From Rhizobium sp. BK376 (lineage in GTDB: Bacteria > Pseudomonadota > Alphaproteobacteria > Rhizobiales > Rhizobiaceae): a DNA stretch of 64,000 nucleotides. The notes under the pieces were generated by a model. It had not been told where the DNA came from. It saw only the letters and a list, made by a program, of their open reading frames with translations, and ran no database searches. The translations under genes and the position numbers were made by a program. The DNA is taken from NCBI RefSeq assembly GCF_004341625.1, contig NZ_SLZG01000002.1, forward strand, positions 736,583-800,582, written 5' to 3'. Shown here one piece after another: positions 8,027 to 16,048 of this stretch. Numbering within the stretch: position 1 is the stretch's first letter; every line of letters starts with the position of its first letter.

Positions 8027-8383
8027 ATGAAGGAAATTCTGGCAAAGGCAGGGATCGCGACGGCGATTGCCGTCGCCGCCCTTTCGGGCGCGGTGACCAG
8101 CGCCAGCGCGCAAGGCGTCGACATCTACGTCGGCCCCGGCTATCATCGTCCGCCACCGCCGGATTACTACCGCCCGCCACCGCCGCCTCCGGGCTATGGC
8201 TACGGTCGTCCGCGTGGCTGCGATCCGCGACAGGCTGAAGACATCGCTCGCGATTATGGCTTGCGCCGTGCCCGCGTTGCCGACATCACGCCTCGCCGCG
8301 TCATCGTCAACGGCTTTGGCCGTCGGGGTCCTGATACGATGGTATTTGCCAATGTGCGCGGCTGCCCGTTGATGGGCCGTTGA
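8027..8383 (+). CDS. small secreted proline-rich protein, paralogue of the previous gene
   Basis: A 118-residue protein with a signal peptide (residues 1-29, ending SASAQG), a Pro/Tyr/Gly-rich stretch (about residues 35-62, repeated RPPPP and YYRPPPPP), then the domain shared with 7540-7860: CDPRQAEDIARDYGLRRARV, ITPRRVIVNG and VFANVRGCP. A strong ribosome binding site (GAGGAGAAG) precedes the ATG. The Pro-rich insertion is the main difference between the two copies and could be a cell-wall-spanning spacer. Function is unknown. Confidence 0.75.
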   Translation: MKEILAKAGIATAIAVAALSGAVTSASAQGVDIYVGPGYHRPPPPDYYRPPPPPPGYGYGRPRGCDPRQAEDIARDYGLRRARVADITPRRVIVNGFGRRGPDTMVFANVRGCPLMGR

Positions 8384-8435
8384 TCCCCGGCGTTGAAGAT
8401 CGGGCTGTCTCTCAGCCGAGAGCATCCCTGTAAAC

Positions 8436-8482
8436 AAACCGCCCCGGCGATCCCGATGGATCAGCCGGGGCGGTTTTTCTTT
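8436..8482. terminator. strong intrinsic terminator, likely bidirectional
   Basis: A perfect 13-bp stem, AAACCGCCCCGGC (8436-8448) with GCCGGGGCGGTTT (8464-8476), is followed by further Ts on the plus strand. It lies between the convergent genes ending at 8383 and 8512; on the minus strand it is followed by a T-rich GTTTGTTTA tract, so it can serve both. Confidence 0.9.
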
Positions 8483-8511
8483 GCCCGCTTCTTTGGGCCG
8501 GCAGCGACGCC

Positions 8512-9258
8512 TTACTGGTCGATGGCGTAGGTGACGTTGACCGTCACGTCATAGGTATTCTCGCCGCCCTGGACCGGAACGGCGGGGGCGGCAGCATCCT
8601 TCATCATTGCGGCGCGGAAAACGGGCTGCGGGGCAGGGCGGATGGAATTCTCGCTGATCTCGATGACGCGGCCGAGCTTGACGCCGGCTGCATCGGTCAG
8701 CGTCTTCGCCTTGGCAAGAGCATCGGCCACCGCATCCTTGCGCGCCGCGGTCAGCGCCTCCTCCGGCTTGTCATTGGTGAACTGGATGTCTCCGCCCTGG
8801 TTGATGCCGAGGGTGACGGACTGGTCAATGATGGAGCCGAGCTTGGAAAGATCACGAATGCGCACCGAGAGCGAATTGGTCGCCTGGTAACCCACAAGCT
8901 CAGGCGGCTGAGGCTGGCCCTTGTTATTGTTGGGATAGTTGTATTGCGGCTGGATCGAGAAGCGCGATGTCTGAAGATCGCGCTCGGCAATGCCGGCATC
9001 CTTCAGCGTCGCGAGGACTGCACCCATGGCCTTGCTGTTCTCGTCAAGCGCATCACGCGCGGTCTTGGACTGCTTGACGACGGCAAGCGTGACGATCGCC
9101 ATATCGGGTGCGATCGAGGAATGTCCTTCCCCCGTCACCATGACCACCGCCTCGCGCGGCTTCGCCTCCTGCGCAAGCGCGCCTGCGGCGGCAAGCGGCA
9201 AAAGGGCTGCGGCCAGAAGCGTCGAAAAGGCAAAATCTCTGGTTTTCCTCAGAGGCAT
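8512..9258 (-). CDS. SIMPL-domain (DUF541) periplasmic protein
   Basis: A 248-residue protein starting at the ATG at 9258 behind AAGGAACG. It has a signal peptide (about residues 1-30, ending GALAQ) and one SIMPL/DUF541 domain: VMVTGEGHSSIAPDMA, then YQATNSLSVRIRDLSKLG and a C-terminal YDVTVNVTYAI strand. Family members include the periplasmic proteins YggE (oxidative stress) and BP26/OMP28 of Brucella, which forms channel-like oligomers. The role here is likely envelope-related but not specific. An upstream in-frame extension to 9363 lacks a good start. Confidence 0.85.
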   Translation of the reverse strand: MPLRKTRDFAFSTLLAAALLPLAAAGALAQEAKPREAVVMVTGEGHSSIAPDMAIVTLAVVKQSKTARDALDENSKAMGAVLATLKDAGIAERDLQTSRFSIQPQYNYPNNNKGQPQPPELVGYQATNSLSVRIRDLSKLGSIIDQSVTLGINQGGDIQFTNDKPEEALTAARKDAVADALAKAKTLTDAAGVKLGRVIEISENSIRPAPQPVFRAAMMKDAAAPAVPVQGGENTYDVTVNVTYAIDQ

Positions 9259-9415
9259 GGTTCGTTCCTTGATTGATGTTCCGGGGCACAGGCTTTTTGC
9301 GGATTGATTGTGAAGGTATTGCGGCAGTCCCTTGTGAGCGAAAGAGAATTGCGTTAGAGGCAAGGCAGCCCCGGGGAACCATTGTCCCGGCGCGATGCGC
9401 TGTATCCTTCGCGCA

Positions 9416-9491
9416 GGGCCTGTAGCTCAATGGTTAGAGCCGGCGGCTCATAACCGCTTGGTTGGGGGTTCGAGTCCCTCCGGGCCCACCA
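9416..9491 (+). tRNA. tRNA-Ile2 (anticodon CAU)
   Basis: A 76-nt cloverleaf with encoded CCA. The acceptor stem GGGCCTG/CGGGCCC closes fully (one G-U), the D arm is GCTC/GAGC, the anticodon stem GGCGG/CCGCT encloses loop CTCATAA, and the T arm is GGGGG/CCCTC with TTCGAGT. The anticodon is CAU. The loop and 3' stem region (CTCATAACCGCTTGGT) resemble known Ile2 tRNAs more than elongator or initiator Met tRNAs, so the C is probably modified to lysidine by TilS to read AUA. Confidence 0.85.
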
Positions 9492-9618
9492 TCTTCGCCT
9501 CCTGTTATTGAGCAGTAAAGCTCATTGATCACTCGCTCGCCGTGTTGAGAATTGCTAATCGGTATTCCTCCGTGCGCTCTACCGACGAAGCTCGGTGCAG
9601 GATCACAGATCCCCGCCC

Positions 9619-10128
9619 TCAACTTGCCATCGGCTCGGCGCGGCCGATCTCTTCGATGTGGCTTTGCAGGACGTGCCGTTCGATCGACGTAATGGGGAGA
9701 TTGACGAACAGGGAAATTCTGTTCTTGAGATATCGCGCGGCCTGCGCGAAGGCGCGGGCCTTTTCCAGGTCCAGGCCTTCGACGGCCTTGGGGTCCTCGA
9801 TCCCCCAATGGGCGGTCGCGGGATGTCCGGGCCATACGGGACAGGCTTCACCGGCGGCGTTGTCGCAGACGGTGAAGATGAAATCCATGTGCGGCGCGTC
9901 GGGTTCTCCATAGACGTCCCAGCTCTTGGAGCTCAAGCCGGCGGACGGATAGCCGAGCGCTTCAAGGGTTTTGATTGCCCAAGGGTTGACGGCGCCGCTC
10001 GGTTGGCTTCCAGCCGAAAACGCCCGGAAGCGGCCCTTGCCGTCGATATTCAGAATGGATTCCGCCATGATCGACCGGGCCGAATTGGCGGTGCATAGAA
10101 AGAGAACGTTGAATATTTTGTCACTCAT
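9619..10128 (-). CDS. arsC: arsenate reductase, low-molecular-weight phosphatase type
   Basis: A 169-residue protein of the LMW tyrosine-phosphatase-like arsenate reductase family, which reduces arsenate to arsenite for efflux. The P-loop CTANSARS gives the C-x5-R signature (Cys12, Arg18), and Cys88 and Cys96 in FTVCDNAAGEACPVWPGHP are placed to form the redox relay used by this class. The ATG at 10128 is preceded by GGGAGGAC. No arsR, acr3 or arsH lies beside it, so this is an isolated ars gene. A bare LMW phosphatase role is possible but less likely given the extra cysteines. Confidence 0.85.
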   Translation of the reverse strand: MSDKIFNVLFLCTANSARSIMAESILNIDGKGRFRAFSAGSQPSGAVNPWAIKTLEALGYPSAGLSSKSWDVYGEPDAPHMDFIFTVCDNAAGEACPVWPGHPATAHWGIEDPKAVEGLDLEKARAFAQAARYLKNRISLFVNLPITSIERHVLQSHIEEIGRAEPMAS

Positions 10129-10667
10129 CGATGTCCTCCCAACAATTGTAAAGTGACGGCGTGGATGATCGGTTGGCAGAGTCCCGGCGAGCCCTGATGC
10201 CGCACGAACAAGACCCGCTACGATCTTCTCGGCGGTGACGCTCTCTCCGCCCGCCGTCGCAACCAACCAGAACCTCTCCGGGGTGTCCCGATCGGGCGCC
10301 TGATGGCAGCGAGAGCCGTTTTTTTATCCGTATCCAGATCTGTTATCTTTATATCGCGTTCACGTCCTGCTGACCACGGGGAGTGGACGGAAGTTCGACC
10401 TTGCAGGCTGTTCTGCCGGGCGCTTTGCCCGGCAAGCGGGTAGATATTCAACCTGCAGGCCCGGACGCGCGGAAATGCCCGCGCGATTTTGGAGCAGCCG
10501 GCAGAAGCGATGCGAGAAAAGGGATATTCGGGCGCTTGACATTTCGCCGGCAAAGTAGCTCAGAATAGAAGTTGCCGATTGAGGGGTCCTGTTTTCTCGA
10601 AAGCCTTGGAACCAGATCACTGCGGTGCGCATTTCGCTCATTCGTACAAAACGAAAAAGAGAGAGCC
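10129..10667. other. 539-bp intergenic region, no gene recognised
   Basis: This divergent gap between arsC (minus) and a small plus-strand gene holds the arsC promoter side, a T7 run at about 10319-10325, the palindrome CCCGATCGGG near 10287, and a stable hairpin GCCGGGC/GCCCGGC at 10415-10433 nested within TGCAGG/CCTGCA. The short reading frames present lack ribosome binding sites and convincing protein features. Confidence 0.5.
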
Positions 10668-10886
10668 ATGCCGATGCAGAACAGCTCAACGATACCCACG
10701 CCCGACGAGCATGTCGTAACAGCAAAAGAAGCTCTGGAACCGCTTTACATGAGGCTAGAGCAAGAGGCCGAGATGAAGCTGCTTGCGGCAGCCATGCGCG
10801 CAGGCTGGTCCGCCGACGAGGCAATGTCGGCCATCGACGAGCTGCGGCGCGAAGAATTACGGACCTCGGCCGGTCGAAGCCACTAG
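10668..10886 (+). CDS. small hypothetical protein, helical
   Basis: A 72-residue protein with ATG at 10668 behind AAAGAGAGAG. Residues 15-65 are predicted by eye to be mostly helical and charged (KEALEPLYMRLEQEAEMKLL, AIDELRREELR), with a GWSADEAMSAIDEL segment. It is cytoplasmic with no signal or membrane segment and no recognised family. The ribosome binding site and amphipathic composition support a real gene. Confidence 0.55.
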   Translation: MPMQNSSTIPTPDEHVVTAKEALEPLYMRLEQEAEMKLLAAAMRAGWSADEAMSAIDELRREELRTSAGRSH

Positions 10887-11066
10887 GGCTGCGGGCGCGT
10901 TCTGCCGAGGGCTGTGCAGCTTCCGAAATGGCGTGCCATTGGGCTGGAAAAGGGTTGGTCCGTCTTATCAAAGGCTGGGCCATATCGGGGCCAGAATATT
11001 CCGACCGCCTCAAACTGCTGACCTTGGCGTCACATACATCTTCAACAGTATTGAAGGTGTATTGTT

Positions 11067-11273
11067 TCAGTGCGCCTCGTGGTCGTGCAGTGCGCCCAGC
11101 AATTGGTCCTGGGTCTGATGGCCGGCATTGTAGAGATCGATGGCGATGCTTGCGGCAAACAGGCCTTCCTGGCTGTGAAGCCGGACGCTGCGTTCCGCGC
11201 ACCAGGCATAAAGCGCGCCGGCAAGTACATCGACATCATCGGGATAGAACTGCGAGTTGGCCATCATCGACAT
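11067..11273 (-). CDS. small hypothetical protein
   Basis: A 68-residue soluble protein starting at the ATG at 11273, eight bases after AAGG. The sequence (YPDDVDVLAGALYAWCAE, LFAASIAIDLYNAGH) has a normal amino-acid composition with acidic and helical segments and no membrane or signal region. A GTG three codons upstream would collide with the ribosome binding site. No family is recognised. Confidence 0.5.
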   Translation of the reverse strand: MSMMANSQFYPDDVDVLAGALYAWCAERSVRLHSQEGLFAASIAIDLYNAGHQTQDQLLGALHDHEAH

Positions 11274-11446
11274 TCGCGACACCTTGGGATTTGCGGGGGC
11301 AGGGGTTCAGGAGCGGATTTCTCCAGACTGATTTTATTCCTGAAATTTGCAAGGTCGTTCAAATGGCGGCGTTAATGACGATCAAACCTTAAACGGGGCA
11401 TGCTTCAATTCGGCACAGTTAAGATTTACGATCGGGGAAAGAGCGA

Positions 11447-11596
11447 TTATCGCGGCGTCTGGTCCGGTGCATGAGGTGCTGGATTGGCTGATAAGCTCGG
11501 CTTCTCGCCGGCCGGATGCACAAATAAAACCAATGCGAGGATGACGGCCACAGCCACCATCCCCGCGAGAATAAATTTTGGTCTCGACCACATCAT
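11447..11596 (-). CDS. small single-pass membrane protein
   Basis: A 49-residue protein starting MMWSRPKF, with one transmembrane helix (ILAGMVAVAVILALVLFV, about residues 9-26) and a Pro-rich polar tail. Its ATG overlaps the TGA of the upstream gene in an ATGA junction, indicating translational coupling to the 98-residue protein. No family is recognised; positive residues before the helix suggest the tail lies in the periplasm. Confidence 0.55.
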   Translation of the reverse strand: MMWSRPKFILAGMVAVAVILALVLFVHPAGEKPSLSANPAPHAPDQTPR

Positions 11597-11889
11597 TGGT
11601 GGATAGGATGCGATGCCTCTATCGCTGCTTCTATGAGTTCTTCCGCAAAGCAGATTGCGGATATCGAGTCTTCCTTGTCGAGCTTGAGCTCGCTGCATTT
11701 GTCGCGCATTGCCTTGCGGATTTCCGCAAGCAGGCTGGCATCGACAACCTCGTCGCCTTCATCGAGTGCATGGGTCAAGGCCGATTGCGCAACGACTTCA
11801 AGCACCGCCATGCGGCCCTCGATCTCGCCCATGGTTGGAATGGCATTCCTTGCGCCGTCGCGCTGGCAGTCACGATTCGTGGTGAGCAT
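11593..11889 (-). CDS. hypothetical cytoplasmic protein
   Basis: A 98-residue protein starting at the ATG at 11889 with an AAGGAGA ribosome binding site. It is acidic and helical (MAVLEVVAQSALTHALDEGD, ASLLAEIRKAMRDKCSEL, ICFAEELIEAAIEA). No signal peptide or known motif is seen. It is the first gene of a two-gene unit with the small membrane protein that overlaps its stop codon. Confidence 0.6.
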   Translation of the reverse strand: MLTTNRDCQRDGARNAIPTMGEIEGRMAVLEVVAQSALTHALDEGDEVVDASLLAEIRKAMRDKCSELKLDKEDSISAICFAEELIEAAIEASHPIHQ

Positions 11890-11976
11890 CTGACGCGTCT
11901 CCTTGTGCTGGGCAAGAAACGCGCAAAGCGCCAAAAAGTTCGCTCTCGGACGATCACAATTTGATCACAGCGGCCG

Positions 11977-12942
11977 TTATTTCGGAGGGCAGACGTTGCT
12001 CTGTTCCAGCACGTCTGCGCAGTTCGGAGAGCGCCGGAAATCGTCGTAATACATGGTCCAGTCGGTGGTGTCGGCTGCGCGATAGGGACCGAACTTGAAA
12101 TACTGGTTCTTGCCGAGACCCTTGTCGGCATGGCCGATATGTCCCTTGACGGTGACAATCCATTTGTTGTTCGCGAAGATTTCAATTCGGCCTGTCCCAT
12201 CGGGTCCAGGCTGGGTGTAGATCGCGAAATCGATCCAGCCGGAATCCGGGGTCGGCAGCTTGTTGCCGTGCTCGGTAATGGTGATCGCGTCGGTGCAATT
12301 CTTGAACTCGGCGCCATCCTCCTTTGACCAATTGGCGTCGGTGGCGACAAGCGCGCGCATCTGGTTTGTGTCCGGGCGATACCAGACCGGCGCCTCTGTG
12401 CCGCCGCAGGATTTCGTCTCGCCATTGCCGCTTCCGGTCGGCGGCGCGACATAGTTCGTTTCGACGGTGGCGAAGAGCTTGCCGTTGTTGAGGCGGAGCG
12501 CAAGAAAGGGGCTGAAGTCGCCCTGCGCCTCCGGGCCGATTTCACGTTTCCACTGCGCGATGAGATAGCGATGATCGCCCGATGGGATGGGATCTCCAAA
12601 CTTGACGGCGAAGCCGTACCAGACGCCCTGATCATAGGGGACCCGGTGGCTTGTGCGTTCCCAGATTTCTGCGCGTTCGCTGCAATTCTGTTCGGATGAG
12701 GTACACAGGGGCTTCACGCTCAGCTTCAGTGCCCCGCCACCATTGCGGGTCACCGCTGACTGAAATTCGTAGCTGCCGGCTTCCTGCTCGGTATTGTCCC
12801 GATAGTAGAGATGGCCCTGCGGGGAAAAGTCCTTACCGTCGAATCCATCACGCAACACTTCCTGGCCGGGATTTTCAGCATAAGCAGTGGCTACGCTGGA
12901 AAACGCAGTCAAAATTGCGCACATGACGATCTTCACTTTCAT
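11977..12942 (-). CDS. secreted polysaccharide lyase (heparin/glucuronan lyase-like)
   Basis: A 321-residue protein with a signal peptide (residues 1-22, ending TAYAE) followed by a beta-jelly-roll domain of the polysaccharide lyase type (PL20 / PF14099-like). Recognisable segments are ERAEIWERTSHRVPYDQ, VWYGFAVKFG, HRYLIAQWKRE and the late KFGPYRAADTTDWTMYYDDF. Family enzymes cleave uronic-acid-containing glycans by beta-elimination; PL20 acts on glucuronan. It is divergent from a GumK-like glucuronosyltransferase, so the target is plausibly the glucuronate-containing polymer made next door. That link is inference. Location is periplasm or outside. Confidence 0.8.
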   Translation of the reverse strand: MKVKIVMCAILTAFSSVATAYAENPGQEVLRDGFDGKDFSPQGHLYYRDNTEQEAGSYEFQSAVTRNGGGALKLSVKPLCTSSEQNCSERAEIWERTSHRVPYDQGVWYGFAVKFGDPIPSGDHRYLIAQWKREIGPEAQGDFSPFLALRLNNGKLFATVETNYVAPPTGSGNGETKSCGGTEAPVWYRPDTNQMRALVATDANWSKEDGAEFKNCTDAITITEHGNKLPTPDSGWIDFAIYTQPGPDGTGRIEIFANNKWIVTVKGHIGHADKGLGKNQYFKFGPYRAADTTDWTMYYDDFRRSPNCADVLEQSNVCPPK

Positions 12943-13315
12943 TGGGAAGGATTCTCCGGCGGGATTTCAGTGCGCTATCAATGACCTGAACCGCATCGGC
13001 GGGCAAGGGGCGGGTATTCGTCGCATCGGCTGGACTTGTCGTTATTGCCGACAGATTTTCTGACAGGGCCGACTACCGGAAGTCGCAGCCGTTGCTTAAC
13101 CGCCTGTTAGGTCCTTTTCGGCTCAAATCGACACATCGAGGGCTTGTCGTGGATTTCAGCGCCCCGGACATGATTGTCCGCTTCCCGCGGCATATTTCAT
13201 CACTTCCCACTTTGGGCCATGAGAGAGGCCGGCCGGGGGATGCAGTTTCAGGATCGTAGGCAACCAGTCATCCGCAGTCTGGTTCGTTCAATACGGTTCC
13301 GCGAGCGGGGATCCA
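12943..13315. other. 373-bp divergent promoter region
   Basis: The region between the polysaccharide lyase (minus) and the GumK-like transferase (plus) contains a small CGGACA/TGTCCG hairpin at 13165-13180. No gene or repeat is seen. It probably carries both promoters. Confidence 0.45.
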
Positions 13316-14455
13316 TTGGCAGATGACTTGAGTGGAGAGCGCCTGAAGATCGTCATTCTGACATCGCACGTGTTCTTGCGAGGATATCGCAAGGCGTCCA
13401 TTCACTTCGTCGCACGCAAGTGGGCGGAGCAGGGACATAAGGTCCATTTCGTTACGATCGGACATAGCTGGCTGACGCGTCTGAAGGACCGTCCGCGATT
13501 TAATGCCTTGTCGAAGGTACAGGCGAACCGTTTCGAGACAGTAGAGCCAAATCTTGATGCCGGGGCCTATCTTCCGCCGCTGCATGCGTTTAGCTCGAAC
13601 AACAGGGTGCTGAATCGGGTGAACGAGGTCGCCTTCCGCGTCTACGGCAGTTATCTGCCGGATTTTGCCCGCAAGGCCGTCGCAACGGCCGATCTCGTCG
13701 TCATCGAAAGCGGTTCGGCGCTCAGCTTTTTCAACTATGTTCGCAAGCTCAATCCTCGTGCCAGGACGCTCTATTTCTGTCGTGATCTCTTAAGAAGCGT
13801 CGGTGCGGCGCCCATCCTGCAGAAAATGCAGGAAGAGGCGATCCCGCGCTTCGATGTCATCTGCGTGCCGTCGCAGCGTCTTGGTGCTTTGTTGCCGACT
13901 GGTGGCCGCATTCGCGTCATCCCGCAGGGTGTGGATACGGCACTGTTCGATCGTCGCTATGCTTCGCCCTACAAGCCCGGCAGCCGAAATGCCATTTCGG
14001 TCGGCAACATGCTTTTCGACCAGCTGGCTGTCGACCAGATGGTGGCTGCGGCGCCCGAAATGACCTTCCATATCTTTGGGGCGACATGGCGCGGGGCGCC
14101 GTCGCCGAATATCGTCGTCTATGGCGAGCGGGATTTCGAAAGCATCGTGCCCTATATCCGTCATGCGGATATCGGCCTTGCGCCCTACCGACTGACGGCC
14201 GATGAGGTCTATCTTGCGGAATCGAGCCTCAAGCTCTCGCAGTATAGCTATTGCCGTCTGCCGATCCTGCTGCCCGATCTCATTCCATTCAAGCGCGCCA
14301 ACGGCATTCCCTATCGCCTCGATGGCGAAACCGGCTGGCGGCAGAAGATCGATGCGGCGCTGGCTATGCCGCGTTTGCCTGAATTCAGCGAAGGAATTCT
14401 GACTTGGGGCGATGTAGCCAAACAGACGTTGCGGGCTGCATTCGATCAGGCTTGA
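13316..14455 (+). CDS. GumK-like glucuronosyltransferase (GT70)
   Basis: A 379-residue GT-B glycosyltransferase resembling Xanthomonas GumK, which adds glucuronic acid from UDP-GlcA to a lipid-linked glycan at the inner membrane. Shared features in order are RKASIHF near residues 25-31, VVIESGSALSFFNY, LYFCRD with Asp157 matching the GumK catalytic base, VIPQGVD, ISVGNMLFD, VVYGE, and VYLAESSLKLSQY with Lys306 and Gln309 in the UDP-sugar site. The GumK Met at this site is Leu here. The start is a TTG with GGGG upstream; no in-frame ATG fits the N-terminus. It converges on the flippase gene. Confidence 0.82.
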   Translation: MADDLSGERLKIVILTSHVFLRGYRKASIHFVARKWAEQGHKVHFVTIGHSWLTRLKDRPRFNALSKVQANRFETVEPNLDAGAYLPPLHAFSSNNRVLNRVNEVAFRVYGSYLPDFARKAVATADLVVIESGSALSFFNYVRKLNPRARTLYFCRDLLRSVGAAPILQKMQEEAIPRFDVICVPSQRLGALLPTGGRIRVIPQGVDTALFDRRYASPYKPGSRNAISVGNMLFDQLAVDQMVAAAPEMTFHIFGATWRGAPSPNIVVYGERDFESIVPYIRHADIGLAPYRLTADEVYLAESSLKLSQYSYCRLPILLPDLIPFKRANGIPYRLDGETGWRQKIDAALAMPRLPEFSEGILTWGDVAKQTLRAAFDQA

Positions 14456-14469
14456 TTCCTTGGCACGGC

Positions 14470-15966
14470 TCAGGAGGGTGCAAGAAAGCCGAGCAGTCCA
14501 TTGACCAGGGGCCGTGACGGCCCGGGTAATTTGCCTCCGAGGCTTTCCATCAGCATCTCTCCATCAGCTGCCTCGATGAGGCCCAGCAGGCGCACTGCAA
14601 GCGCATAGACGACGGCACCGGCAGGGATCGCAACGATGATGGCAGCAGGACCGTCGAGGAGATAGACGGCGGTTCCCGCGGCTGCCGCACACAGGGCGGC
14701 GGCCAGGACGTTCCTGGCAAGGGCTCCCACGGGAACAGCAACGCCGACATGCCTTCGAGCCGTCAGCGCCAGCAGGATAAATGTGAGCGTGGTGATCGCG
14801 GCGCGGGAGGCCGCCGCGCCTTCGAGGCCGGCAAGTGGCACCGAAAGGGATAATAGCAAGACTGTTAGGATGCCGCTGATTACTTGCACGCGCAGCAGAA
14901 GCCAGCTGCGACCGGCAGCGCCGACCACGCCCCAGGGGATGACCGAGAGGCCTGCAATCCAGACAAAGGCCAGGAGCGTTGCAGCTGCGGGTACGGCAGG
15001 CAGAAAGGCATCACCAAAGATCAGCGGCAGCAGGTCGGGCATGATGGCGGCGCCGCCGAAACTGACCGGTAGCATGACGAGCGCGACCATGCGGATGACC
15101 CGCGAATAGGCATTCTGCAGAGCCTTCTGGTCGCCTTTGGCATGGGCGTCGGAGAAGCTGACGATCAGGGCGGGTGAGATCTGCAGCATGACCTGCTCGA
15201 TCAGACCCGCAAGGCCGAGGCCGACGGCGAAATAGCCGATGCCTGTCGCCGAGAAGAAGAAACCGAGGAAGAGGAATTCGACGCGCGAGAGGACCAGGAT
15301 TTCGATGAGGTCACTCAGCCACATATAGCGGCCATAGGTTCGCATTTCCGGTGTCAGCGCGTGGGAGGAAGCAGGGATGCTCCGGTCGAGGTAATGGCCG
15401 AGCCGGAGCGCCTGCGGCAGATACCTTGCGACATAGCCGAAGAGAGCGCCGGTTGGGCCGAGAAGCCATGCGCCGACAAGAACCAGCGGAACCTGCAGTG
15501 CGCTGCCGATGGCCGTGCTATTCGCCGTCTGGCCAAAACGGTTCCGGCTGCGCGCAACCGCCGTCGAGAAGGCGGAAACGGCATAGCTGAGAAAGAGAAT
15601 GGCGGTTACGACCCAGAACCAGGCATGGCGTGCGTCGCGATAGGCATAGGTCATCGCCGCATAGACGAGGATTGCAGCGCAAACCATCAGGAGCGAGATC
15701 GTGAATGCCCGCAATGCGGCGCGCACCAGCGACTTCCAGGCGCTGCCGGTGCCCGACAGTGCGCCGGCGTTTCGCAACAGTGTCTGTGGCAGGCCCATGT
15801 CGGCGATCGCTGCTGCCGAGGTTGCGACCCACAACGCGTAGGCCACCTTGCCGGAGCCGGCAGGGCCAAGCAGACGTGCTGCGATGATGTTGCTCGCAAA
15901 GCCCGCGATAAGCGAGATGATCGTTGCTGCAAGGCTGATCAGGGAGCTTTTGAGTAGGTTCGACAT
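14470..15966 (-). CDS. Wzx-like polysaccharide flippase (MOP superfamily)
   Basis: A 498-residue integral membrane protein with about 12-14 hydrophobic helices. It opens with LISLAATIISLIAGFASNIIA followed by the ARLLGPAGSGKVAYAL segment typical of Wzx/RfbX-type oligosaccharide flippases, which move undecaprenyl-linked repeat units across the inner membrane. Its neighbours, a GumK-like transferase and a TupA-like ATP-grasp protein, support a glycan export role. It is divergent from the ATP-grasp gene (82 bp gap) and convergent with gumK. No Wzy polymerase is recognisable in the window. Confidence 0.85.
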   Translation of the reverse strand: MSNLLKSSLISLAATIISLIAGFASNIIAARLLGPAGSGKVAYALWVATSAAAIADMGLPQTLLRNAGALSGTGSAWKSLVRAALRAFTISLLMVCAAILVYAAMTYAYRDARHAWFWVVTAILFLSYAVSAFSTAVARSRNRFGQTANSTAIGSALQVPLVLVGAWLLGPTGALFGYVARYLPQALRLGHYLDRSIPASSHALTPEMRTYGRYMWLSDLIEILVLSRVEFLFLGFFFSATGIGYFAVGLGLAGLIEQVMLQISPALIVSFSDAHAKGDQKALQNAYSRVIRMVALVMLPVSFGGAAIMPDLLPLIFGDAFLPAVPAAATLLAFVWIAGLSVIPWGVVGAAGRSWLLLRVQVISGILTVLLLSLSVPLAGLEGAAASRAAITTLTFILLALTARRHVGVAVPVGALARNVLAAALCAAAAGTAVYLLDGPAAIIVAIPAGAVVYALAVRLLGLIEAADGEMLMESLGGKLPGPSRPLVNGLLGFLAPS

Positions 15967-16048
15967 GGGCCAATCATGATAGTGCTTCCATAACCTTGTG
16001 TTAAAGGAGCATTGGTATTCCTCGCAAAACAGGAGTGGCTAAGCGACC

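Noticed and set aside
9416..9491. tRNA-Met reading of the CAU anticodon
   Set aside because: The anticodon arm and variable region resemble Ile2 tRNAs, and initiator features (consecutive G-C pairs in the anticodon stem, mismatched 1-72 pair) are absent.
10360..11202. 280-codon minus-strand open frame across the arsC-downstream gap
   Set aside because: Ser/Arg-rich low-information sequence, no ribosome binding site, and it overlaps a better small gene on the plus strand.
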